In this document: one piece after another, positions 44,565-52,961 of the stretch
How positions within the stretch are numbered: the first letter of the stretch is position 1
Layout: every line of letters begins with the position of its first letter
NCBI RefSeq assembly: GCF_012844305.1
Contig: NZ_JABANE010000012.1
Span: 1 to 64,000 of the forward strand
Source of the DNA: Flammeovirga aprica JL-4
GTDB taxonomy: Bacteria; Bacteroidota; Bacteroidia; Cytophagales; Flammeovirgaceae
Direction of reading: 5' to 3'
Length of the DNA: 64,000 nucleotides
The notes under the pieces: generated by a model
What the model saw: the letters and a program-made list of their open reading frames with translations, nothing else
Databases searched by the model: none
What the model was told of the DNA's origin: nothing
Made by a program: the position numbers and the translations under genes

Positions 44565-47039
44565 TTGGTAGGAGAAGCGATACAAAACTTACAACAGCAA
44601 CTTTTATATGCTGGAAATTATAAATCACAGATTCAGGAAAACAGTACTGAATTGATCAAAGTCTTTAAAAAGTCTTTCTTTCCCACATTTGAGGTAGAAG
44701 ACCTTTTAAAGTTTGTCAGTGAACACATTGTAAGTAAGCATATCCTCTCCATTTTAATTGAAAAAGAGCGTCAGGAAGAGGTCTTGAATGACTCTATTTA
44801 TAATGCATTCGAAGAGCTGACTTCTAAAAGCATTGATAATGAACTGATTCAAAGAAGTTATCAATCCATTTCTGAAAACATCACTCATCTTTTAGTAGAA
44901 CAAAATAATAAGGAAGCACTTTTCACGACTTTAATGGGTAGAGAAGAAGGTGAACCCTTACCTAATTATTTTCTTGGGATGTTCAGATCGCTAATGAAAA
45001 AGCATTTGAATAACTCGGGCACCAATGCTCAGTATTTATACCCTTCCTTTACTTTACCTCCTTTTCTTGATATTGAAGCAAAATCCAATACGATCGTTTG
45101 TTACGATTTACTCGCCTATTACTGGAGTGCCGTAATTATTCCTGCTAGCACCCGCTCTTTTGGCAATAGCTTATGTTTTGTCAATATCAAGCCTCAAGGA
45201 CAAAAGCACTTGGATTTCATTGAAAGTGACAGTAACCTTAATAAACTGATCAACCTGAATAGAGATCCAGTACAAATTGTTTTCGGTACTATTCAACAGA
45301 TGTCTCTTGGGAACAGAACAGCTCACAAAGATTGGGTAAATAAAGTCAAAAAGACATTCAGAAATGATTCTTACAGAAATCCAGTCTCTTACTGGTTTTT
45401 ATGGGCAAAAGAAAGACTAGGCAATAATGGTATTTTAGTGATTAGAGGGGATCACTCTCTGGCGGCTGCTCCGGAGTACAAAAATTGGAGAAAAACCGTT
45501 TCAAATATTTGTCAAAGAGTCTATATTCAAGCCCAACAATATTCTTCGCAGGTGGTTTACTGCTTTATTTTCAGTAAAGAAGAAGAAAAAGAAGGTGTTT
45601 TTTATGCTCCGAGTTATCTAGAGGATTTTGCGCATGTCCATGAAGATTCTGACGATTGGATCACGTTATCTTCTGATGAGTATAAAAACTTCCTCTGCTT
45701 AATTTCAGACAAAGAAAAAAGCATCTTCAATCAGTCTTTGCCAACTTTGAACCTGAAGAATAGATCGTGGCATACAGATTTTAATAAGAAACAATTGATT
45801 GACAAAGTCAATCTTTATTATAAAAACCAACAGCAAAAAGAAACGCTAGGGTTAGATAAGAAAACGGTAGTAACGGATACGAATTTAAGTCGAATTTACG
45901 TCAAGCCGTTTTTAAAGAAATGGGCCTATGTTTCAAACAGAGATACTGATAACTGGGATACTTTACAGCACCATGGTTTTCAAATTGAAAATCCTACTTT
46001 TGCCCTATCCATGCATAAGGACTTAGGATTGGAAGTCACACCTTCAAATCAGGCACTTCTCTCTACTTATTATAGTAGAAACCAATTTTCAACAATATTG
46101 CCGTTGAATATTTATAAAGAAGATCATTCTTACAGCAGCAACATCAGTGACTGGGCGTTGGATCGTTTCAAGCAATATTACGTTTCGAGGCTTCCAAAAG
46201 TAGAATTAAACAATTCGGTTGGGTCAATTCAAGAGTTGCTTGTAAGTGAAATCAAAATAATTGAAAGATATACCAACAGACTTCCTGTCCTTCATAAATT
46301 CACTAAACAACTTTCTGATTTAGCAGAAGATAAAGAGAACAACCTAGAGGATGTCACTAAACTTTTACATCAGTTGACTCAAAAAATGCATCAGCTTTTT
46401 AGAGGATCAACGGAGAAAAAAGTGATGATGCAGGAGATCAATAAGTCTTCCAAAAAAATAATCAACACCATCGGTGAATTAGAGAAAGGAAAAATAGAAA
46501 ATGAAACTAAAGTGAAAGCTTTGTCCAAAGAGAACATTTTCTATTACTGCTTTGCTATTCTAAATCATCCTTTATATCAAAATGATTTTGAAAAAGAACT
46601 GAAAGCATTACCTCCTAGAATTCCATTATTAAATGATTTCTGGACTTGGTCTAAAATGGGTAAAGAGATCTTCTTGTCTGGCACCACTTCTATTGATGTC
46701 ATTCACTTCACTTTCAATGAAATAACAGAAGAAAGTGAAGATACGGACATTAACATCAATAATACACAGAAAATCAGTGGACTAACGGATGAACAAAAAA
46801 CAGGAGAATGGGATAAACAAAAGGTTTTCCAACTCATACTTCAAGAGTATAGAGAAAGAAAACCTCTCAATAAAGATTTGCAAAAATACTATAAGTCTGA
46901 AATAGCGATCATCAATAGATTAGACCTATTGAAAAGTATTCAACTTCAAGCGCAGTACTACTTGAAAGTAAAAAACACTCTACCAGATCAGCTATTTGAA
47001 AATTCAGGGCAAAAGTTTCGATTAAAACGTAGAAATTAA
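44565..47039 (+). CDS. degenerate ISP/type IIG restriction-modification-like protein
   Basis: 824 residues, starting at a TTG (44565; no ATG or GTG in frame nearby, stop just upstream). The layout of the methyltransferase and specificity parts of ISP/type IIG enzymes can be followed: VCYDLLAYYWSAVIIPASTR (179-198) for their EI-LLAYYIA-NIE segment; a PVSYWFLWAKERLGNNGILV segment and KNWRKTVSN for the post-NPPY region; RIYVKPFLKKWAYV (443-456); ILPLNIYKE (511-519) for FPLYLY; and YYCFAILNHPLYQNDFEKEL with PPRIPLLNDF (660-692). The NPPY motif is replaced by VFGTIQQMS (239-247), no FxGxG motif is visible, and there is no nuclease or helicase part. A ~100-residue coiled coil (555-655) is inserted. 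Probably not a methylase; role unknown. Confidence 0.6.
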   Translation: MVGEAIQNLQQQLLYAGNYKSQIQENSTELIKVFKKSFFPTFEVEDLLKFVSEHIVSKHILSILIEKERQEEVLNDSIYNAFEELTSKSIDNELIQRSYQSISENITHLLVEQNNKEALFTTLMGREEGEPLPNYFLGMFRSLMKKHLNNSGTNAQYLYPSFTLPPFLDIEAKSNTIVCYDLLAYYWSAVIIPASTRSFGNSLCFVNIKPQGQKHLDFIESDSNLNKLINLNRDPVQIVFGTIQQMSLGNRTAHKDWVNKVKKTFRNDSYRNPVSYWFLWAKERLGNNGILVIRGDHSLAAAPEYKNWRKTVSNICQRVYIQAQQYSSQVVYCFIFSKEEEKEGVFYAPSYLEDFAHVHEDSDDWITLSSDEYKNFLCLISDKEKSIFNQSLPTLNLKNRSWHTDFNKKQLIDKVNLYYKNQQQKETLGLDKKTVVTDTNLSRIYVKPFLKKWAYVSNRDTDNWDTLQHHGFQIENPTFALSMHKDLGLEVTPSNQALLSTYYSRNQFSTILPLNIYKEDHSYSSNISDWALDRFKQYYVSRLPKVELNNSVGSIQELLVSEIKIIERYTNRLPVLHKFTKQLSDLAEDKENNLEDVTKLLHQLTQKMHQLFRGSTEKKVMMQEINKSSKKIINTIGELEKGKIENETKVKALSKENIFYYCFAILNHPLYQNDFEKELKALPPRIPLLNDFWTWSKMGKEIFLSGTTSIDVIHFTFNEITEESEDTDININNTQKISGLTDEQKTGEWDKQKVFQLILQEYRERKPLNKDLQKYYKSEIAIINRLDLLKSIQLQAQYYLKVKNTLPDQLFENSGQKFRLKRRN

Positions 47040-47064
47040 CGGCAAAATGAATTATCAATAGTAT

Positions 47065-47433
47065 TTAGGTAGCCTCTTCGTAATTGTAATTCCAAATGCG
47101 AAAGAGCACTTTCTTCTGGTCAGGTGCTGAAGGATCCACCTCAACGAGTTCGGCTTCGATTACTTCTTCACTTTCCAGTTTTTCAGCAATAGATTTACTC
47201 ACTTCTCTAGGAACATAGCCGATCATTTTATCACCTGCAAAAACTGCCGTTGCAAACTCATCGTATTCATTGGCAGTATTTCTGATTAATTTGATTGGTT
47301 GTCGCATAATTCCCCATTCTGTATCTTTATCCGAATAGTATTGAAATCCTGCAACATAGCCCTCAAAGAGAAGCGTTTTACTTAGATTAGATAGTAAATC
47401 TTTTTCTTCGCTGTGAGTAAAAGGTTTAACCAT
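47065..47433 (-). CDS. stand-alone HIRAN-domain protein
   Basis: 122 residues, almost all one HIRAN domain (about 22-112): EGYVAGFQYY, QPIKLIRNTANEYDEFATAV with the ligand-pocket Asn-x-Tyr-Asp, then DKMIGYVPREVSKSIAEKLE. HIRAN domains bind DNA ends or single strands in HLTF-type remodellers, and small stand-alone versions occur in bacteria. The gene is convergent with the ISP-like gene (25 bp between stop codons), so a shared DNA-related role is conceivable but unproven. Confidence 0.8.
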   Translation of the reverse strand: MVKPFTHSEEKDLLSNLSKTLLFEGYVAGFQYYSDKDTEWGIMRQPIKLIRNTANEYDEFATAVFAGDKMIGYVPREVSKSIAEKLESEEVIEAELVEVDPSAPDQKKVLFRIWNYNYEEAT

Positions 47434-47572
47434 AGAATCATTATTATTATTTAGTAATTATTAGCAATATACAATAATTTATAATTATATTCCTATAAAA
47501 CTAAACTTGGTTTTATTTTTTCTTAAAAAAGTTATATATTTATTATATTAAAAAAGGTCTCAAAATAACATT

Positions 47573-48211
47573 ATGAAACTGTCTCAAATCATAAAAATTG
47601 CTTTATTTGCCCTAATAGCCGTGGTCATTGTTTACACTTATTTATCTTCTAACTCAAACTTGGAGCAGGGTAAATATCTTGAAAAAATGAATATTGAAAG
47701 AGCGGAGAAAAATGAGGAATTCAAAAACGAACAAACTTCACCACTTAAAAAAGAAGAGATTGACGCTTTTAAAAGCCTAAACTATTACACACCTGACAAG
47801 AAATTTATTGTCAATGCCTCCTTAGAATGGGCTGACAAACCCTCAACTATAAAAATTGCCTCTACGAACGGAGACCCTAGAACGTATAAAAAAGTAGCTT
47901 GGGCAACTTTCAAAATTGGAAATCAAGAACAAAAATTAGTACTGCTTCAAAATGCACTGCCAAACCCTCTGACAAAAGGCTTAACAATGGTACTTTTCCG
48001 TGATCAAACTTCAGGAAAAACCACTTATGGTGCAGGAAGATATATTGAACTAAGGGGCTTGAAAAAAGGAGCTATGCAAACTGTGATCGATTTTAATAAA
48101 GCTTATAATCCTTATTGTGCTTACAATGACAGCTATGATTGTCCTTTGCCTCCTTTAGAAAATCAAATGACGATAGAGATTAACGCAGGGGAGAAAAAAT
48201 ATCACCTGTAA
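47573..48211 (+). CDS. DUF1684 protein, membrane-anchored
   Basis: 212 residues with one N-terminal helix (8-26) acting as anchor or uncleaved signal. The core is typical DUF1684: LEWADKPSTIKIAST, WATFKIGNQEQKL, FRDQTSGKTTYGAGRYIEL, then VIDFNKAYNPYCAYNDSYDCPLPP and INAGEKKY at the end. The conserved NPYCAY and CPLPP cysteines are present. Biochemical function is not established for the family. It stands alone on the plus strand. Confidence 0.85.
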   Translation: MKLSQIIKIALFALIAVVIVYTYLSSNSNLEQGKYLEKMNIERAEKNEEFKNEQTSPLKKEEIDAFKSLNYYTPDKKFIVNASLEWADKPSTIKIASTNGDPRTYKKVAWATFKIGNQEQKLVLLQNALPNPLTKGLTMVLFRDQTSGKTTYGAGRYIELRGLKKGAMQTVIDFNKAYNPYCAYNDSYDCPLPPLENQMTIEINAGEKKYHL

Positions 48212-48353
48212 TAGAGTGATGAATGACAAAATCTATCATTACTATCAATTTTAAGGGGTATTCATTTCAATCCAGCTGTCCTATTAGGGATAGTTAAAAA
48301 TTAATGGTAATTTGTAGGTTAGGTAGTTGACACATTACACTTTTTATTGCTCA

Positions 48354-49292
48354 ATGTCATTTGATAAAATTATTAATAAACTCGCAACCACAGATAATAA
48401 ACGTGCTTATTTAGAGTTGCACTTTTGGATATTGTGTTCTAGTACAATTCCAATTATTAATATCTATATATCCTTGTCCTCAGTTGAAATTGTTTTTTTA
48501 AGAACAATGACTGCATTTGTGATGATATTTATCTTTTTAAGCATCAAGAAAATATCACTCAAGGTCAAGACTTCTCATATACTTTTATTGGTATTTACCG
48601 GAATGCTCACCTCGATTTATTGGGTTTTGTTCGTTATAGCAGCTAAAACCTCCAATACATCTGTAACCTTGGTGGGAATGGCCACAACGCCTGTGTGGGT
48701 AAGTTTTGTTTACCCAATTTTCTCTAAGAAAAAACCCACATTCAATGAATTAATGACAGGTTTGTCTGCATTGTTTGGTGTTTATATGATTTTCAGTTCC
48801 AGTTTTGCCTACAGCGAAGGAATGTTTACAGCCATTCTAGCCGCCTTTTTCGCTGCTTTGGTTACAATTCTTACCTCAAAATCTTCTAGACAGTACCACT
48901 ACTTAGTTATTACGTTCTATCAAATGCTTGGTGCTTTTCTTGCCACAGCGGCGGTACTACCATATTATTTGAAATTCATCAAACAGGGTCCTTTTGCTAT
49001 CCCTACACTTGTTGATGTTGTTTTGATCATCGTTTTGGCCATTGTTTTCTCTATCATTGCTTATTCATCTATTGTTAGAGTAATGCAGAAAATCACCCCC
49101 TTCAGCATATCACTGGCTAATAACTTAGCCCCTATTTATGGTGGTGTGATGGCCTATTTTTTCTTTGGTGAAAGTGAAATTATGGATTTATATTTCTATG
49201 GAGGAGCGTTTATCATCGCCTTTGCAATCCTAGCGATGCCACTTGCCAAGTTAATTTTCAAACTCGATAAAGTTGCTCCTGAAAAAGCTTAA
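48354..49292 (+). CDS. EamA/DMT-family transporter
   Basis: 312 residues from the ATG at 48354 (an in-frame TTG at 48327 is less likely). Ten membrane segments are arranged as two EamA repeats, with an internal break around residues 145-160. The ends of the repeats read ATTPVWVSFVYPIF and NLAPIYGGVMAYFFFGE, the usual drug/metabolite-transporter phrases. It probably exports an amino acid, nucleobase or other metabolite; the substrate is not predictable. A 13-bp terminator follows. Confidence 0.85.
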   Translation: MSFDKIINKLATTDNKRAYLELHFWILCSSTIPIINIYISLSSVEIVFLRTMTAFVMIFIFLSIKKISLKVKTSHILLLVFTGMLTSIYWVLFVIAAKTSNTSVTLVGMATTPVWVSFVYPIFSKKKPTFNELMTGLSALFGVYMIFSSSFAYSEGMFTAILAAFFAALVTILTSKSSRQYHYLVITFYQMLGAFLATAAVLPYYLKFIKQGPFAIPTLVDVVLIIVLAIVFSIIAYSSIVRVMQKITPFSISLANNLAPIYGGVMAYFFFGESEIMDLYFYGGAFIIAFAILAMPLAKLIFKLDKVAPEKA

Positions 49293-49312
49293 GGAGTTCT
49301 ACGATAAAAAAG

Positions 49313-49362
49313 AAAATCCCAAGGTAAAAGTAATGATAGCATTCTTTCACCTTGGGATTTTT
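49313..49362. terminator. bidirectional terminator after the DMT transporter gene
   Basis: A perfect stem, AAAATCCCAAGGT (49313-49325) with ACCTTGGGATTTT (49349-49361), lies between two convergent genes. Confidence 0.92.
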
Positions 49363-49389
49363 GTATATCTAAACTTAAACTTCAAAAGG

Positions 49390-50316
49390 TTATTTCATCT
49401 TACTCAGTAATTCATGAGAGGTTAAACTAAGTACTAGGAGTACACTGATGGAAAGCGTACCAAAAATGACCGAAAGCCACCTACTGTAGGACATCCAATC
49501 ATCTTTTTTCTTCTTTGCCTCGTTATACATTTTCTGAGAAAGATTGATGATATCCTCTGTGTTTTTCTGAAGGTTCAATGTCAAGCCTTTATCTCCTCTA
49601 AAACCAATCGTTAAATCTACATTTACAATTTTCAAAAGAGTTGAGTTATATCTTTTCAAGTTGTTCAAAAGGGTATATCTATGACTCTCAGCCATAGGTA
49701 TATTTTTTATTTCCTTTTGCATATGATGGTTTAGCTCTCTGATTTTATAAAACTCTGAAGTATCAGCAGAAAGAAGGTAACTCTTCTCCAGTAATTTCAT
49801 TCTTTCTAATGACACAATGTTTACATAAGGATCACTAGCTAAAGCTTTCGTTCTTTTTTGTAAGTCACCGATCATCCCTGAATTACGAGAACCTCTATAC
49901 TTGAGCTGTGTTATGATCTTGGAAAATGTTTTTCTGTGGGTTTTCAATAAAAGAAAAAATGCATCCAAATCATTTTCGTATTCTACTTTCCAAGAGGAAT
50001 TGGAACCAAGAATTGAAGAGATGTAAAGTTCTAAGTTTTTATCAATTTTATGGTATTCCTTCATGATAGGAGTCGCTTCTCTTGACTTATGAAAGTCTTC
50101 GTAGTGTGCTTCATAAGAAAGGAATTCCTGTGCTGCTAGTGTCATTCTCATGGACTTCTGTCGAATATCCAACACCTTCTCAAGCACAGCATCATGATCT
50201 TCAATCTGCCTGAAGGAGCTAAAATTTCCTACTGCAATTAAAAAACAGGCTACAAAGTAGACGTAGAACCAACGAATCACTTTTCTCCATGTATATGCAA
50301 CAGTAGGATTTTTCAC
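49390..50316 (-). CDS. orphan HBM-type sensor protein without output domain
   Basis: 308 residues: membrane segment (about 14-33), an all-helical periplasmic region (about 35-280), a second membrane segment (about 285-303) and only a few residues after it. The helical part carries phrases of the helical bimodular (HBM) sensor: LKYRGSRNSGMIGDLQKRTKAL, MKLLEKSYLLSADTSEF and FRGDKGLTLNLQKNTEDI. HBM domains normally belong to chemoreceptors or kinases and bind organic acids. Here no kinase or methyl-accepting part follows, so the protein must pass its signal to another membrane protein or act as a decoy or binding protein. Confidence 0.68.
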   Translation of the reverse strand: MKNPTVAYTWRKVIRWFYVYFVACFLIAVGNFSSFRQIEDHDAVLEKVLDIRQKSMRMTLAAQEFLSYEAHYEDFHKSREATPIMKEYHKIDKNLELYISSILGSNSSWKVEYENDLDAFFLLLKTHRKTFSKIITQLKYRGSRNSGMIGDLQKRTKALASDPYVNIVSLERMKLLEKSYLLSADTSEFYKIRELNHHMQKEIKNIPMAESHRYTLLNNLKRYNSTLLKIVNVDLTIGFRGDKGLTLNLQKNTEDIINLSQKMYNEAKKKKDDWMSYSRWLSVIFGTLSISVLLVLSLTSHELLSKMK

Positions 50317-50456
50317 TTCTTGTTTAATGATTTAAATTTGTAATTGGAATAGGTGCAATAAATATTCCATTCAGCTAATATTACAACAAATATGGTAATA
50401 GTCTCCCTCTTAAAGTGTAATTATAAAAAAATACAAGAGTTTAAATACAATAGATT

Positions 50457-50485
50457 TAAAAAAAAAGGAGACGTACGCCTCCTTT
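50457..50485 (-). terminator. terminator of the SPOR-like gene
   Basis: AAAGGAG (50464-50470) pairs with CTCCTTT (50479-50485), followed on the minus strand by a run of nine T's. Confidence 0.85.
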
Positions 50486-50508
50486 CCATATTATAAGAGA
50501 ATATTTTC

Positions 50509-51213
50509 TTAGTGTTGTACTAAAACAGCACTTTGTTCATCTTGATTTCTTCCAATCTTTTTAAAGTTTTCTAAGTAAACTTTAGCTTGATCTTGGTACT
50601 TCAATGAACCGTATACAACACTGTATACTTGCTTGCCATTTTGCTCTGTTACTTTCACGTAAGTCTTCCACATTTTGTAGTGGTTTTCAAACTTTTCAGC
50701 ATACCCTTGTGCATCACATAAGTCGGCAGTAGAATAAACTTGAACACCCCATCCGTGTGAAATAATTTGACTGCTTAAGTCAACAAAGTAAGTGCGGTTA
50801 TTTTGCAATTTACCTTGACGGCTTGAACATTGACCAGAGTTGGAAGGCATATTATTACCAGCTGTTGCTACGTTTCCACCACTACCAGATGTTGCATATG
50901 AAGCTAATTTCTCTTCATAAGCCTCATTAGACTCAGATAATGCATTTACCTCATTTTGCAATGCTGCGTTTTTTTGTTGAAGTGAATTAATATCAGCTTT
51001 TAAACCTTCTACCTCATACTTCATCTGATCATTCATTGTCTGCAATGAATTTGACTTCTTCTCTAGTTCCGTCTTGCTTTTTCTTAATTCAGTATTTTCA
51101 GTCGTTAACTGAGCATTCATTTGCTTCAATTTTTTCTTACTTTGAGCAAAAGAATCCGGTGCTAACATGAATGAAAAAATAACAAGTGCAATAGGTAAAA
51201 TTTGATTTTTCAT
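50509..51213 (-). CDS. secreted coiled-coil protein with SPOR-like domain
   Basis: 234 residues from the ATG at 51213, which gives a clean signal peptide (KNQILPIALVIFSFMLAPDS ending FAQ); the longer frame to 51288 puts 25 charged residues before it. A coiled coil (about 25-105) is followed by a Gly/Ser/Asn linker and a C-terminal domain (about 150-225; GWGVQVYSTADLCDAQGYAE, KQVYSVVYGSLKYQDQAKVY) with the strand-helix pattern of SPOR domains. These bind denuded peptidoglycan glycan strands, so it is likely a periplasmic cell-wall protein. It is near, but 222 bp from, the pspA gene. Confidence 0.68.
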   Translation of the reverse strand: MKNQILPIALVIFSFMLAPDSFAQSKKKLKQMNAQLTTENTELRKSKTELEKKSNSLQTMNDQMKYEVEGLKADINSLQQKNAALQNEVNALSESNEAYEEKLASYATSGSGGNVATAGNNMPSNSGQCSSRQGKLQNNRTYFVDLSSQIISHGWGVQVYSTADLCDAQGYAEKFENHYKMWKTYVKVTEQNGKQVYSVVYGSLKYQDQAKVYLENFKKIGRNQDEQSAVLVQH

Positions 51214-51510
51214 TATATCCAAGGATCGTTTCAGGAGAATAAAATTGTAATTAAATTTATCTTTCAATTGTATTACAGTATCAATCAAAACCAGTCTTAA
51301 AAGGACTAATCTGAAACCAATAGTAGTGATACAATTCCAATTCTTATTATAAAGCTAATCAATCATGAGTAAATTTCCATTTTTAGTCTAAAAAAATAAT
51401 TAGTGAGACATAAAAAAAACTCATCTTACAATACAAAGTATCACTATTCGAAGTAAATTCTGTATTATAAAATGAGTTTGGATATTTGTACTACAATGAT
51501 GAAGTAATCA

Positions 51511-52317
51511 TTACTGATTATTATTCAATTGATTTTTCAATTTATCCAATTCAGACTCTCCCTGAGGGGCAGATGCTCCACCTGATGCGGCTTCACTTCC
51601 AGCAGAAGCTCCTCCTGCTCCAAGTCTCATTTTTTCTTTTAACTGATCAAGTGCCAATGAAGAAGTACCGCTTCCTGGTCCAATTGCTTTATTGATTTCA
51701 TCATCAATCGTTACATTTGTATCTGCAATATCACCATAAGATTCAGCCAATGCTTCTGTCTCCTCCACTTTATTCTTCATTCTCTCTAGCATAGCTACAG
51801 TACTGCTTGAGTCGATACTAGCCAGTTGCTTGTTGATTTTAGAAGAAGCTTCACTTACTTTAGCTCTTGCTTTCAATGTCTTCGCCTCATTTTCCCATTG
51901 CGAAATCTGAGATTTTAGACGTTGGATGTTTTGCTCCATTTTGTTCACCTGAGCTTCGTTTTGAACAACCATCTTTTCATGTGTCTGCGCTGCAGCCGCT
52001 GCTTGTTCTTTCTTGCTCAAAGCTTCTGTTGCCAAGCGATCTGCTTCTGCAACATCAATTTGTCCTGAGTTTGCTTTTTGTAGTAACAATACAGCTTTTC
52101 TTTCCCAATCTACAGCTGCTTGTTTATGTTGTTCGTATTCTTTTCTTGATCTGATTGCAATAGCTTTCACTTGAGCCAACCCTTGCAAACTTTTATCCAA
52201 GTCCGTCTTCAATTCACGTATACCTTGATCCGTCATTTTGATAGGATCTTCTAATTTGTCCATCGCGGCATGTGATTCTGCGGACATCCAACCGAATACT
52301 CTCTTAAAGAATGACAT
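51511..52317 (-). CDS. pspA: PspA/IM30-family membrane-stress protein
   Basis: 268 residues. The start MSFFKRVFGWMSAESHAAMD with DKLEDPIKM and the long helical coiled coil (about 25-215) are those of PspA/Vipp1 proteins, which polymerise on damaged inner membranes (ESCRT-III relatives). The C-terminus is extended by a Gly/Ala/Ser-rich segment (about 230-268) not needed for the fold. A YbjN gene ends 10 bp upstream on the same strand, so both are one operon. No pspF or pspBC gene is seen here. Confidence 0.9.
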   Translation of the reverse strand: MSFFKRVFGWMSAESHAAMDKLEDPIKMTDQGIRELKTDLDKSLQGLAQVKAIAIRSRKEYEQHKQAAVDWERKAVLLLQKANSGQIDVAEADRLATEALSKKEQAAAAAQTHEKMVVQNEAQVNKMEQNIQRLKSQISQWENEAKTLKARAKVSEASSKINKQLASIDSSSTVAMLERMKNKVEETEALAESYGDIADTNVTIDDEINKAIGPGSGTSSLALDQLKEKMRLGAGGASAGSEAASGGASAPQGESELDKLKNQLNNNQ

Positions 52318-52327
52318 ATTTTTCTGT

Positions 52328-52720
52328 TTAGTTTTGTGCGTAATTTAATAAAAGGTCGAAGTTCTCACTGATCATTAGTTTAAATGCGTTCAGTGTTCCT
52401 TCTATTTCGTTCTCATCCAGATTTTCCAGCTCTAATGTGTCTCTGAATAGCACTCTGTTTCCTTCAGCATCAATTACAAATGCTCCGTGTACGCTGCTAC
52501 GGTTTTTCTCAAGTAGGGTTCTGTAGAATTCAGGGTCGTTGTTGTTAAGCTCTAGGATATGCATTTCTACAATTAGGATTGGGTCCTCACAGTCGACAAT
52601 AACATTAATCAGCCCTTCTTCTTCATCAGAAATGATAAAAAGTTCCTCCTCTAGGTCCTCACTTTTTATATCATAACCGAGGTTTAGCAAATAGCCCTTT
52701 ACTTTATTAAAGTAACTCAT
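52328..52720 (-). CDS. YbjN-domain protein, in an operon with pspA
   Basis: 130 residues from the ATG at 52720 (MSYFNKVKGY); the open frame extends to 52831, but the extra 37 residues would form an unlikely N-terminal hydrophobic helix. The domain resembles YbjN/type-III-chaperone folds: acidic, with FIISDEEEGLINVIVDCEDP and PEFYRTLLEKNRSSVHGAFVID. It is 10 bp before pspA. YbjN-PspA gene pairs suggest a shared role in envelope stress, by context only. Confidence 0.75.
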   Translation of the reverse strand: MSYFNKVKGYLLNLGYDIKSEDLEEELFIISDEEEGLINVIVDCEDPILIVEMHILELNNNDPEFYRTLLEKNRSSVHGAFVIDAEGNRVLFRDTLELENLDENEIEGTLNAFKLMISENFDLLLNYAQN

Positions 52721-52901
52721 TGTGTTGTAATTTAATTTATTAATAACTGATAATACGAATATAACCAGAATTTGGATACTTAAAAGACAAGAAATAATTA
52801 ATATTTTATAAAAATGCAGTATAAAACTCACGTTATCAATAAAAAAATATTTTTTTGGATATTTTTTATGGCGTATGAAAAATTTTTAGAAAAAGGAATA
52901 G

Positions 52902-52909
52902 TATATTTG
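52902..52909 (+). promoter_or_regulatory. -7 promoter element of the glycogen synthase gene
   Basis: TATATTTG matches TAnnTTTG, 53 bp before the start codon at 52962. A clear TTG is missing at -33. Confidence 0.5.
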
Positions 52910-52961
52910 ATGCAATCGGTTGAAGCAAATTTCAATGATAAAATAAACTACCAAATTCTAT

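Noticed and set aside
52721..52831. N-terminal extension of the YbjN gene with a hydrophobic helix
   Set aside because: The domain begins at MSYFNK (52720), as in cytoplasmic relatives, and the extension is AT-rich intergenic-like sequence.
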